Source: Ilyonectria destructans (taxonomy: Eukaryota; Ascomycota; Sordariomycetes; Hypocreales; Nectriaceae). Taken from it: 64,000 bases of DNA. The position numbers and the translations under genes are program-made. This document shows, piece after piece, positions 24,525-35,844 of this stretch. The stretch's first letter is position 1. Each line of letters begins with the position of its first letter. The stretch is from the NCBI GenBank assembly GCA_020740775.1, contig JAHEWK010000001.1, positions 2,604,001 to 2,668,000 of the forward strand. Reading direction: 5' to 3'. Under the pieces are notes generated by a model. It was given only the letters and a program-made list of their open reading frames with translations, made no database searches and had not been told where the DNA came from.

Positions 24525-25002
24525 GGAATGTTTTGGGAAGTTTGTACGAGGCGACGGCGTATATGATGATGTTACTTTGCATGACTGCAGGCGTTTGTGT
24601 ACAGATGGGTGCTTTGCCTGTCTTTCAACCATGATACAGAATTGCTGGGCTTGTTGGAGCAAATATGCCCGTTTGGCGACCGCATTTTCGTAGCTGCGGA
24701 TGCAGTTAAGCTGTAGAACATAACGTGCTATAATCCGTCGGTTTAAATTTATTCAATCCCAAGTAAATATTCTTTCCAAGAAGTCCCAAATCTTGAAGGC
24801 ATGCGTCCGTGTTGATTCACTCCGTGTATATGAGGCAGAGCTGATTTCCCTTTTAGGTTAGCGCGGGCGCGACTGTGCACTTTCAACTCGGAAATTCTGC
24901 CATGCAACGCGACCGCACCTCAGCAACCGACTTGCGCCCATCGCAACCAACTTCAAAGACACGACACCAGCCTTCGCGATCAATCCGCTTTATGGAGGCG
25001 AG
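24525..25002. other. Intergenic RAD51-NUP120
   Basis: 478 bp between genes on the same strand, holding the RAD51 3' UTR (AT-rich around 24,720-24,780) and the NUP120 promoter. No open frame of interest and no recognised site. Confidence 0.6.
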
Positions 25003-28000
25003 ATGGATTCAGGCGAAACCCAGTATCTCTTCAAAGAGACCCGCTTGAACCTCGAACCTCCAGCCTCGTCATCCATCGTCACGATTCGAGTTCCCGGCAA
25101 CTCCTCCCCCCACGGTCGCAGCCATCGCAAGAACGGGCGCGACAACTCTGTCGAGGACGAGACGACCTTTCGATTGAAGAACTTGGCGGTTGCGTCGTCC
25201 ATCTACCACCGACAATGGCACGACACGCCTCGCAGCTTTCTCTGGCGGGTCTTGGAGGACGGGACACTGCTCAGCATTCGGGTTGTTGATGTTTGCAAGA
25301 AGGCCCAGGCAGCAGATGCGCCTCTGGTTCTGAATTTTCACTTCTCCGTGCCCATACAGCCGGGCTGCGTGACATTCTCGGACCCGGAGGAGCATGATTC
25401 CCTTTGTGTCTACATCCTGGACCAGTCGAACCAGCTGTACACATTCACCCTACGGCCCGACCTCTTCAGAAAGCGAGCGGCTGTCGATGCTGGGCTTTCT
25501 GAGCTTGGAAAGGTCCAGTCGCCGGCTGGACTAGGCTTCAAGCACGCGCACCGGATGGTGGCTGTGACGGCGGAGACTCTCCTCGTGACCGTCAACGACG
25601 GCGGCATGATTCGTTTGGACAGGAACAAGTCCCATGTTGGTGAGTTGAGACTGGATTTGGGACAAGACCCTCAACTAACAGATTTTCAGCATCGGCTCCC
25701 ATGTGGAAGGAGTCATTCTTTAACGTCCAGGGATGGGCACAGAACCTTCGCAGCTTGCTCCCATTCCAGGGGAAACACACGATCAAGTACGGCAAGACCA
25801 ACATGGAATACAGTGCGGCGACAGCAGTACAAGTTTCGTCATTTGGACTGGACGATTGCCTTTTCGCCATCACCGTCTGTCTCGACCACCGAATGCGAAT
25901 CTGGAACGTAAACGACGGCCAGATTCTGTACACGGGTGATATCCTAAACGCCGAGAGGAACCCACAAGAGATCGGCAAGTGGGCGATTGATCCCACACAA
26001 GCTAACCTCGTCCAAATCATCGGACGAAACCGAGGACAGAGAATTTGCGCGACCTTCTCTCCTATCGGTGCTGGAGAGTTCAAGTTCTGGAAGATCATTG
26101 CGAAGAACAGCCATTCGATCGTCGTGGAGGACATCTTCCCTAAGAATGCCTTGATTCCTGTGACGCCGTCGTCGTCCGATGTATGGACCCTGGCCGATTT
26201 TGTGCTCTCGTCACCCGCAGAGAGTGCTATCCAACTATGGACCCTGTGGAAGAATAATATGACCTACCGGGTGCAAAGGCTGGAGGTTGATCGGAAGAAC
26301 ATGGCGCAGTCTTGGGAATATAACTGGGAGGGTGTCTACGTGGACACTCCGACGCAGACCGCGGAGACATCTGGACCTTGCGATCCCACCGACGTCACTG
26401 AGAAGTGGCTTCAGCTGATCATGAAGCCTGGACGATTCACAAAGGCAACGTTGGAGACGGCCTTGTCAATCTACGAACGGGGACTGGGCGCCACGAAAGA
26501 GGTTGGCAAGGGCCGGGGACTGGCTGAATCGATATGCTCGGTTCTGGGATCCACAGCTACGCTGGACCGAGGCGCTGCTGGTGCCATGGACTACGAGCAG
26601 TTCCGTGCATCTAGCGAGACTCAGTGGAGAAGGTTCCATCGGCTTTTGATGGAGCTCGACAAGCAACGAGGAGAGGCCATAGGCCTGTCCTTAGACCCCA
26701 GCAGCGGCATGACCTGGGTCGTGTGTTCCGACTTCCTCTCGGCCATTAGAGACTGCAGCAGCATCGAGCGGTTGTACCATAACCTATCAGCACCAGAGGA
26801 AGATCAGGAGCAGCAAGCCGCTCTGGTGAGCTCAGCCCTGACCTTTGTAGAAGGGCTCCCGGACAACCTCGCCCAGCTCTGCCAATCTGTTCTGCGGCCC
26901 GAGGTCTTCGAGGATTCATCAAAGACGGACCTTGAACGGATACAGTACTTCTTTGACAAGTCTGGGTTCTGGCGAGGCATCACGGATGAGGATTGCAACC
27001 AGGTTGTTGAGTCTCTGGGCCAAAATTTCAGTACGGTGACCGACAAGCTTTACGCCGACCTCATGAACCTGATTGCGGCACCAGTGGACGCAAAGAGCCG
27101 AAATCTCCGCCACCCTCTGACCGAGTTTGGAAGGAAGCTCGTCGTAAAGGCAGTGCAGGAGAGCATCGAGCTGCAGTGGAAGGTCTGCTTCAGTCAACTG
27201 GTCCTCCTCGTTCTCATGGAATTTGAGTGTGACCAGGATACGGATGCCCTTCATAACCGTGTCAATATCGGGTTCGTTTACAGACAGCTCATCGGTGCTC
27301 TGCGACGGTTGGAGCTTCTAAAATGGCTCTCCCAGACGGAGATTTCGGGGGTTGTCGTCCGAGAGAAGGGCGAGGGTGCCATCGCCAAGAAGGGAGCTGA
27401 GGATATCCAAGTGGTGACGGCCCTCGAGGCCAACGTGGGTCACCTCCTCGGTTTTGCCAACATCAAGAATGAGCCGCTCGCCAACAGCATCACCGATCTT
27501 ATCGTCAACCTTTGTGCGCCGGATAGCGATATTGAGGTTTCCCCGTCGCTTATCCAATGCTCTCTGATCAAGCGGGAGAGGGCTGACCTGGCTCTGGACC
27601 TTGCTCCCTTCTGCGATCAGAACCCCTTTTCTGTCTACGTGCAGGGTCGTGTAAAGTTGTCTCTCAAGGACTTTAGCTCTGCTGCTATTCATTTCAGAAA
27701 GGCGGCGATTGGAATGAGTAGGTCAGCAGCCATAAAACCTGATACAATTACTAACAAGTCGCTAGGTACCGAGAATGTTGAGACTGATCGCCATAGTAGT
27801 GGTCTTCTTGACGACACCGAGTGGAACCTTCTCAACAACGGCCTCGCCAAGTACTACTCTCACATTGTTGCGCTTTACGAGAAGCAGAAGGCCTACTCTT
27901 ATGTGGTGGAATTCGCTAGACTGGCTATGCAATTCCTCAGCTTCAGGCCGGATGCCGCCTTCATGAAGACGGAAATTCAGAGCCGCTTGTTCAATGCTGC

Positions 28001-28598
28001 TGTGGCAACGTCGCAGTTCGAGCTTGCCCATGCCAGTTTACTATCGATCAAGGACCAGGCTATGAGGCATTCGAGCCTCCGAAAGCTAGTCGACAAGATG
28101 TGCGAGACGTATCACAACATCGAGCTTGTGGCGTTGCCGTTCCCCGGCATGCAACAGGAGGTGGATGACATCCTTGCTCTGAGATCCAAGGCGACCCTGG
28201 ACGTTATGGACGGATTCCCTTACCATCAGGTTCTCTATTCGTGGAGAATCAAGCACAGCAACTACAGAGGCGCGGCGTCGGTGCTGCTAGATCGCATCCA
28301 AAAGCTACGGTCCGCCGGAGAAGGAGATGAAGTTACTGGAGACGATATCCTTGACACACCCGTGACAAGGCAGTACTTGCTTCTCATCAACGCCCTCAGC
28401 TGCGTGGACCCCAAGCAGGCCTGGATCTACGACGAACCGACGGCGGGACAGGAGCGAAATGGCGAGACGGCCGGAAAGCGGAAGGTGGTGTCATTGGCGG
28501 ATATCCGGAAGCAGTATCAGGATGAGCTAGATCGGATTGCGGCCATCCACAACAACCAGTTTGGATTTGAGGCGGATGATCTCATGGAAATTGTATGA
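25003..28598 (+). CDS. NUP120: Nucleoporin NUP120/NUP160
   Basis: Scaffold component of the Y-shaped Nup84/Nup107-160 complex of the nuclear pore. Exons 25003-25639, 25690-27717 and 27766-28598; product 1,165 aa, normal for fungal Nup120. The N-terminal half is a beta-propeller: RSFLWRVLEDGTLLSIRV, then YSAATAVQVSSFGLDDCLF, and CLDHRMRIWNVNDGQIL, a WD-like strand set. The C-terminal half is alpha-helical with no motif I can point to. Intron 2 (27718-27765) is 48 nt, a multiple of three and stop-free, so the frame reads straight through it. Donor GTAGGT, branch CTAAC and acceptor CTAG say it is an intron, giving IGM-S-TENVETD. Intron 1 joins KSHV-ASAPMWKES. Confidence 0.92.
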
Positions 28599-28840
28599 AG
28601 CGGGGAGGAAATCATGTAGACTAAAGGTGTTGCTTCAAAACTCTCACAGGGCGAGATACCTCGGACATGTCATGGGATTCATATGGGATTAATCATTTCT
28701 TTGTTTTTGTTACGAAACTCGGGGACTTCCATCACCTGGTCTCCCCATATTTGAACCTAAAACGCCAGGACCGATGCTAGAAAACTTGCAAATAGCTGAT
28801 AACAACGTACACCATTTACGAACCGCGAGCGGGTGCGATA

Positions 28841-30003
28841 TTAGGCCTGAATCGCGGCCAGCTTGTTCTCTGGGGGTGCATGTAGTTGCTGGGTGCCGGC
28901 GCCAGTGTTGGGCACAGCGTCGGGAGCCTGGCGGTAGAGGATAATTTCCGACTGCTTGAAGTATCGTCGAGCGTCTGCAAACTGTGTGAGGAGGCTGTGT
29001 AGAGAGAGGGTGGGGATTTGGTGGAGAGGAAACTGACCTTCGTCGATGAGGACGAGACTGAGGTAATAGCGGGTGGAGAACTTCTTGTTGACATCGCGGA
29101 AGGTGGGCGTCAGGTCAAAGCCTCCGAGGAATAGTCGGATGGGAATGGTCTCGCCGCGCGACGGTGAGCCATCCATGATCTCGAAGCGCACCAGGGTCTC
29201 GCTCTCATTGTACTGGTTGGGAGCAGCGCCGGTGGTCTCCCTCCGGATGATGGACAGTTCCATGTGCTTAATCTTCAGGCGGACCAGGAGGAAATAGATG
29301 CGGCCGACGATGACGTCCTTGAGGTGGTACTTGCTCTTGCTGTACTCGAACTCAATGTGCAGGCAGTCCTCGATGCCGACATCCATCTTGATGCTGCTGT
29401 TCATCTCCGGGGGGATGCGATAGCTGTAGACCCAGATGTCCTTCTCGCGGATGACGTCGGCCATACGGCGGGAGACGGTGACGCGGACAAAGTAGCGCAG
29501 CTTGACGTTGATGCCGTTGTAGGACTCGTACTGCTTCTCGACATTCTTGAAGTTGAAGTCGAAGGTCTGCGGATGTTGCAGCTCGCCGGGGGCAGCGAGT
29601 TCTTGGTTGAGGGAGAGGAATTCGTAGTGGTTACCACGGTCGAAGAACATTTCTGGCGATGGAGTCAGTATCGAGGATATCGAGGCAATCGCGGCTGGTG
29701 CGTCGCGAGCGGTTTATCGGGCTCAATGGAGGAGGCGGGGGGCGCGGATGGATTGCTTCAGGGGCGGCCGGGAAATAGTCGCATACCTATGGTGCCGATG
29801 AACTGGACCTTGATGCCGGTGTGCTCCAGTCTCTTGCCATCCTTGGGGCGGACGGTGACGGCGCCCTTGACGGACTCGCCGTCCATGAAGAGCGGCGCCT
29901 TCTCGCGGCGGTTCTTGTCGAGCTTGACCTCGACCATAGAGCGGTCGTCGGTGTCGTCGAGCACGACATCGATGTCGACGGGGGTCGCGAAGAAGTACGA
30001 CAT
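28841..30003 (-). CDS. VPS26: Retromer subunit VPS26
   Basis: Arrestin-fold subunit of the retromer, which recycles cargo from endosomes to the Golgi with Vps35 and Vps29. Exons on the minus strand: 30003-29787, 29652-29038, 28974-28841; product 321 aa, as usual for fungi. Exon 1 encodes MSYFFATPVDIDVVLDDTDD; the first splice gives FIGTIE-MFFDRGNHYEF. Both are hallmark sequences. Intron 2 (28975-29037, 63 nt, donor GTCAGT, acceptor GCAG) is stop-free and in phase: unspliced it would insert 21 residues into IDE-DARRYFKQSEIILYRQAP, so it must be removed. The frame is open upstream of the chosen ATG, but the Vps26 N-terminus fixes the start. Convergent with NUP120, 242 bp apart. Confidence 0.96.
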
Positions 30004-31212
30004 GGCGGGCGAGCGGGCGGGACAGACGGACGAGGAGTCGACCGGTGGAGGAGGAGATGCGGAGGGACGGTCGGCGCACAAGTCGAGTGACGCTGGATTG
30101 GGACGGATCACGGCGGAGGAGACGCTGGATCGCGAGGTTGGAGGCTGGCGCGGCGCAGGGATGGTGACCTAGTAGGTAGTGTTCACTGTCCGGCGCTCGC
30201 TGACGTATCGACGCCCGGTAGCGACCCACCCGAGCTGTCCGTGAGCCCGCTGGAGCTGGAGGCTGTGCGATAACTACAGCGCAGTGGGGAGCCAGAGGCG
30301 AGAGTGAGCTGATGGGTTATGTCGATGCCTAGAGCAACAACCCACGCGAGCGGTTACAGGATGACAAATACAGCAATTATATGGATACAGAGCTGCAGTA
30401 GTCTGATATCGCAACTCGAAAGCCTCCTGCACAAGATGCTCCGCTGTCGAGTCGACCTCTAATAGCTGCTTGCTCGTCTAACAGCAATTGCGCAGTGTGT
30501 CTACCATCCGTCTCGTCTATTGGCTGGAGTCCCACCACACCCACAATCTGCAGCCGTTGGACCAAGCTCGTGAAATCACGTGTGTGGTCACGGTAGGCCC
30601 CTTTGGATTGCTTTAATCCATCCGGGCTCTAGGATCAACACAATGATCTGGAATAATAGGATAAGATATCCCAGGCTAATTCGCCACATGATTTCACCCA
30701 TAATAGAACGAAGAGGATGACCAGGTTATCTTGAATTTGTCAAGAACGGCATGTCTTTACAAAGCTGGGAAACCTCTACAAAGACTCTGTTATCAAAGTA
30801 CATTGTCCCTGTTCTAATCAAGGCATAAATCGATAACGAAGTGAGAAAGAAGAGGCTGAAAAGAAAGAAGAAAATGTAAAACAAAGAAGGACCCCCGCCA
30901 AGTAGGAAGAAGAACAAGAAAAGGGGTCCCGACAATGTGGATTGAACATAGAATCTTTCCCACTAACATCTTGGTCCCCATCCTTGGCTCTGTGGGGCCC
31001 AATTGGCCGATAATCGCATCAGCCACAACGCCACATTGCTTCACGGGAAAACATAAACCCACCACACTCCATATCAACCCCGGCCATCACGTGGTCGCAC
31101 AAGCCCTACCTCCCGAACTTTCTAGCCCACACGGAATTTGTCAAACAATTCGCGACCGCCGACGACTCCAGATACCCTCAACCCCCGACATCAACACCAC
31201 ACAACCGGCAGG
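30004..31212. other. Divergent intergenic region VPS26 / RPL9
   Basis: 1.2 kb holding both promoters. Two CACGTG boxes are present, at 30577-30582 and 31088-31093; the second is 120 bp upstream of the RPL9 start. From about 30,830 to 30,930 the plus strand is purine-rich (A/G), so the opposite strand is a T/C tract. No gene seen. Confidence 0.6.
31088..31093. promoter_or_regulatory. CACGTG E-box upstream of RPL9
   Basis: Context ATCACGTGGT, 120 bp upstream of the start codon. CACGTG is bound by basic helix-loop-helix factors such as Cbf1, which acts at ribosomal protein promoters in several ascomycete yeasts. The site is seen; the factor is inferred. Confidence 0.4.
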
Positions 31213-32118
31213 ATGAAGTACATTCATTCCCAGGAGCTCCTTGAGATCCCCGAGGGGGGTACGTTACGCCTCCCATTCTCATTTTCGCCCCGGATCGATA
31301 TCGACGTCCCGGGAATGTTGGCGGCCAACCATCGCACACGGACGTCGAACTTCGAGATGGGCTGCGAACAGGAATATCTTTACACGCAATTGGAACTTGG
31401 ATTGCTAACCAGCTTGCGCGTACAGTCAAGGTCGCCATCAAGTCGCGAATTGTCACTGTCGAGGGTCCCCGAGGTACGAAACACCATTCCGCCAGCCCTG
31501 GAGCCCGGGGCTGGCCCGCAAAAGACGTGGGACACAATTATCTGACTCGACGGAAATAGGCAAGCTGGTCAAGGACCTGAGCCACCTGGCTGTGAACTTC
31601 ACTCTCCCCAAGAAGAACACCATCTCCATCGAGATCCACCACGGCAACCGAAAGAATGTCGCCACCCTCCGCACCGTCCGATCCCTGATCAACAACCTGA
31701 TGATCGGTGTCACCAAGGGCTTCAAGTACAAGATGCGATACGTCTACGCCCATTTCCCCATCAACGTCAACCTGTCCAAGAACTCCGAGACCGACCTGTT
31801 CGAGGTTGAGATCCGAAACTTCATCGGCGAGAAGATTGTTCGCCGCATCGTTATGCAGCCCGGTGTCGAAGTCGAGACCTCCACCAACCAGAAGGATGAG
31901 CTTGTCCTGTTCGGCAACTCCCTCGAGAACGTGTCCCAAAGCGCCGCCGATATCCAGCAGATCTGCCGAGTGCGAAACAAGGATATCCGAAAGGTAGGAA
32001 CCAACCGACCCCCGCCCCCTCACTATTTTTTTTTTTCGCAGGGCTTGACGCTAACACATGACAGTTCTTGGACGGTCTGTACGTTTCCGAGAAGGGCAAC
32101 GTCGTTCAGGATGAATAA
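31213..32118 (+). CDS. RPL9: 60S ribosomal protein L9 (uL6)
   Basis: Large-subunit ribosomal protein uL6. Four exons: 31213-31258, 31426-31473, 31560-31993, 32065-32118; product 193 aa, the normal length. Splices join [20 protein letters not shown], then [15 protein letters not shown], then [15 protein letters not shown]; the protein ends VVQDE. Introns are 167, 86 and 71 nt. The intron-rich 5' part, with tiny exons 1 and 2, is typical of fungal ribosomal protein genes. I looked for box C/D or H/ACA snoRNA signatures in intron 1 and saw none. Intron 3 carries an 11-T run and two possible acceptors; only the downstream one (after 32064) preserves the conserved C-terminus. Confidence 0.97.
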
Positions 32119-32801
32119 ATGTGGACACGGATCTTGTTTCTTTTGCGTTTCTGGGTCTCAGGAGTGGCGAAGGGTCCATCATTGCATGTCATGTAGCAAA
32201 AGGGCTACAAAACAAATACTAAAAGCAACGAGATGATGCCTCTGGTGCCAAAAGTCAATTTCGCACATGTGTGACCTGCGGAGTACACGGGACGTTTAAG
32301 CGAGGGTTCAGGGGGGGTTTCTGGCGGTAAATCCGTTTTTATCATTTCAATGAGGATGAGCGCGAGCTCCTGAAAAACTACCGTCGTCTTTCATATCTAT
32401 GTGCAGCGCGAAATCAAAGCCCCCACCGAAGCCAACACAAGACGCAGACAATGCAAATTGAAGCGAGGGCAAAATAGGGTTGTGAAATGTCTCTTGGGCA
32501 GTGCCCTGTGAGTGATGTCTTCATTTATCAAACTCATAATCTTTTCTTCTTCCTTCATCGTTGGTCATTTCCCTTTCCTTCATGACGTTAATCTCTTTAA
32601 AAAAAGCAACCGAGAAACTCATCAAAACACGTGAGAAAACGCAGAAAATCAGTCCCGCAGGGCAATTATGTATGTCAAACCAAAGACGCCAGCAGCCCTA
32701 TGTGTAAAAAGCAATGGATCGAGCTTATATCCAGTGGAGCTCGAGATCCTATGTCGAATGAGGAGACATGTACAGGATGGATGTGTGACGAAAAGCTGCG
32801 C
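32119..32801. other. Convergent 3' intergenic region
   Basis: 683 bp between the stop codons of RPL9 and the minus-strand membrane-protein gene. It holds both 3' UTRs. AT-rich from about 32,510 to 32,640. No gene seen. Confidence 0.65.
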
Positions 32802-34048
32802 TTAATGTCGCTCCGAGTTGGAGTATGATCTCGCGCGACTTGCGCGGCTCGCCCGACTGTCTCGGGTCCGGCGAGTACGTTGTGTTCGTCCGCCAGAGCT
32901 GGAGCTGCCTGTGGAATTGGTCAGTGACTTGTCACATTTGTAGCGCTGTGTTGGTGGGTAGGTTGTGGTGACTTACTGGGACTTGTGTAATCGCTGTATG
33001 AGTAGTATGAGTCGCTGTGTCGCGATGAGCCGCGGGACGAGCGCGAGCCCTTGCTTGCGGGCTTCTTGTCCTTTCGGAGGTTGAGGAGGGCCAGGAGGGT
33101 GGCAGCGAGGCCGGCGATGCCCAGCCACTTCTTGCCGCTGGACTCCTTCTTCTTCTCGCGACGAGAACCGGCAGACGAGGGGCCGCCACCGCCGCCGAAC
33201 CAGCCCTTGTGTGAATCCCTTCGGGAGTGCGCCGTGGCGGGCCGGCTTCCATGGCGGGAGTAGCGCTCCTCAACGATGTCGACGCGCTCGCGGCTCTCAT
33301 TTTTCTTCTTGCCGAAAACGGCGACCCAGAGGCCGCGGGCAATGCAGCAGAAGCAGAGCAGCAGCAGGAGAGCGACACCGGCAATGGTTCCGATGACAAT
33401 ACCGGCGATGGCTCCGCCACTGAGATTGCTGCCAGTGCCGCCACCACCGGCGCCAATGGTGTCGCTGTCGCTGGTCGCAGTGGAAGTCGAGGCGGTGCTC
33501 GTCTCAGATACCGTATCGCTTCGGACGCCCTCGCTGGTGATAGTGGTGGTACCGGTGACTCGGTACGGGGCAGAGTACTGGGTGGTGACCTTTCCGTTGG
33601 AGGTGATGACGACGGTGGTACCGTCTTCCATGCCAGACTTGGCAGAGCACTGGCCGGTGAAGGCGCACGTCTGCCATCCGGCGCAGCAGATGGTACCACA
33701 GGCTTCTTGTGCCGAGTTTTGAGGCACGCAGTCGACGCCCGCAGTGGCCTCGGGGGCAGCGTCCCACAGCGTCATGACGGTGCTGGTGAAAGTCTTCGTC
33801 TCAGTCCAGGTGGTAGTAATGGCGCCGACATAGCTGCCCTCGGCGATGCAGGTAGCGACGCTGTCCAAGGTGGTGCAAACCTCGTCTGATTCACAGCAGT
33901 ACTGGTTATCGGCGCCGCAGTATGAGTCGCAGCCGCGCGGCATGAGATACGAGAAGCCTGCATCGTGGAGGTTGTCTCGGGGGTACGGCTTGGCCGAAGT
34001 CAGGCCTGCCGCAGCGAGGAGCAGCAGCGGCCTCGAGGAGTAACGCAT
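32802..34048 (-). CDS. Cysteine-rich signal-peptide membrane protein with Ser/Thr-rich stalk
   Basis: Predicted surface or secretory-pathway membrane protein of unknown function. Exons 34048-32977 and 32908-32802; product 392 aa. Signal peptide about 1-19 (LLLLAAAGLTSA). Two cysteine clusters follow: C40, C44, C51, C52, C58, C67, and then a CGTICCAGWQTC group near 117-135, resembling the small CC-containing modules of fungal wall or sensor-like proteins. A Thr/Ser stalk leads to a transmembrane helix near 211-236 (AGIVIGTIAGVALLLLL), then a basic tail. A second hydrophobic stretch lies near 304-323. The intron has perfect donor GTAAGT and acceptor CACAG; splicing keeps the frame and extends an Arg/Ser-rich tail. 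Unspliced, the protein would end 17 codons after the join with a different tail. Confidence 0.82.
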
Positions 34049-35844
34049 GGCTGTGGTCGCTCGCTCAATCGCAATCGAATAGAGGGGGCGAGTGAATCGA
34101 ATTCCTCGGGAAAGGTGAGAGTTTTATTGTCTTGGGCCTCGTGTCTGGGGCCTCGTGTGTCTGAGCAGCTCCGGAATGCGGGAAGAAGTGGGTTTGGCTG
34201 ACGGGAGCGGTGAGATGACCTGCAAATACGAGGGCTGTTGGTACCCAAACTTGTCGCTGGCGGGGTGGTTGCGGCGAGGATCTGCGAAGGTTTCGAAATG
34301 GGCGCGAAGAAACCGACAATGGGGCAGAGTGCGATGCTGGAGGAGGAGGAAAGTTTGGGTAGGATTTTGTGAGGGAAAAAGTTACGATGAGGAACAAGCA
34401 CCGCAGGAAAGTTCTGGGCGCTGCAGGATGACTTTTAAGCGGCTGGTCGGTGGTGGGCTGCGACAAATGGCTTCGTTTCCTGCACTCCCAACCTCCCACT
34501 TACACCCAGCCTCTCGGTTTTTGCAGTGCGGCAACCACCACAACACGAGACGACGGGCGGACGGGACAAGGGCAAGAGCGTCAGAAGAAAGAAAAAAAAG
34601 GAGACCTGGTCCACAGTTGATGATCAGCAAATTCTAGCGCAAACGGGGCTCAGGGTGCACTCAGTCCTTTTATCTCGATGGTTTTGTCGCCTTCGCTGTC
34701 ACGATGATGGATGTTGGGCTGCGGATGACGATGAGATGGCGATGGCGGGGGAGAGTGGGCGGCCAGCTCATGACACCCAAAGACGCACCGCCAGCTCCGT
34801 TTACTGGACAACAATCGATAACTACAGCTTCCGGGGGAACCCAGTGGCGCTGGTGCGGGCCGGGTTGGGCGCTGACAGGCCCTGTGGCCCGTGTGGTGGT
34901 TGCCCACCCCCCTGGAGCTAGGTCGCTACGTGACCTTACAGCGCCTGCCTAAGGTACGCTCCCGTCGTCCCGTCACGGCTTGCAGCGCTTGGCCGGGACT
35001 TCCTCAGGGCGACCTCGGGGCCACTCCCGCTGGAGTGACAGCGCGAGTCGGGCAGGGATGGCCAGGGCGGGTTTCTGCAGGCGCGGCGCGAACCCTCCGA
35101 ATGTTAATTTCAATCAGGGGCGGCTGTCCCTGCAGTGGATGGGGTCTAAGGTGTCCAATTGGGGTGATTCAGGACCCTGGGTTGTGCCCTAGGTCGCGGT
35201 CATGATGGAAACTTGGGAGGTTGGGATGGAAACCATTTACTACTGCGACGGAGCACCCGGGGACTTCTGCCACCGGGCTCAGCTTCCGGACCCCGAATAG
35301 GGAATGCCAGGGCGGGTAAAACACTTAAGGTAAGATGATACGAAGAAAATGACCAAATCAAATTTAACTACTTTTTCCGGTTATTACGAAGACTCTTCCT
35401 TACGTAGTACGTTTTCTTAGAGCTTTGGCTTCTGAGCAGTGGGTGAGTGAGCAACGGGCAGACACCAAGAATTATAGTGGCTGGTAAGGAGGCAGTCATC
35501 ATTAAGTGGGGCTTCGATTTTCGGAAAGTGCTTGCGTGGCGGGCCAACGCCGGCTACTGGCAGCCACACCTTCAATCGTCATCAAGCCACACTCTGACCT
35601 TGAGGTGTTACCTAGATATGTGGCTTAGCTCAAGGTCCCGAGCTCCCAGTAGTTCCAGGTTAGAGGGAGGGAGCTGTGACGCTGCTGCGAGGTTGCATCA
35701 CCAGCAACCTCATCTCATCCGCGCCTTCGCCCTCCCGCCATCGCCCATCTCCCCCCTTCCTCCTCCCATCCCCGTGTCCTCCTCCCGCCAATCACCCGCG
35801 GAACCGCCGTTTGTCGACTCTTTCGCAGCCGCGACGCCGTCACC
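34049..35844. other. Divergent intergenic region, membrane protein / VMA13
   Basis: 1.8 kb with both promoters. Open frames up to 164 codons occur on both strands but are GC-driven and resemble nothing. Around 35,325-35,420 the DNA is AT-rich. The last 140 bp before VMA13 are pyrimidine-rich (listed separately). Confidence 0.6.
35700..35843 (+). promoter_or_regulatory. Pyrimidine-rich core promoter/leader of VMA13
   Basis: A C/T-rich stretch with repeated CCTCC, CCATC and CCCCC blocks runs up to the VMA13 ATG. Filamentous-fungal housekeeping genes often have such CT-rich tracts just before the transcription start in place of a TATA box. Exact start site not visible. Confidence 0.4.

Noticed and set aside
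29264..30172. 302-codon open frame opposite VPS26
   Set aside because: Crosses two exons and an intron of VPS26, with low-complexity Val/Asp/Leu repeats in its translation.
31259..31425. Possible snoRNA in the long first intron of RPL9
   Set aside because: No box C (RTGATGA), box D (CTGA) pair or ACA-type hairpin found by eye.
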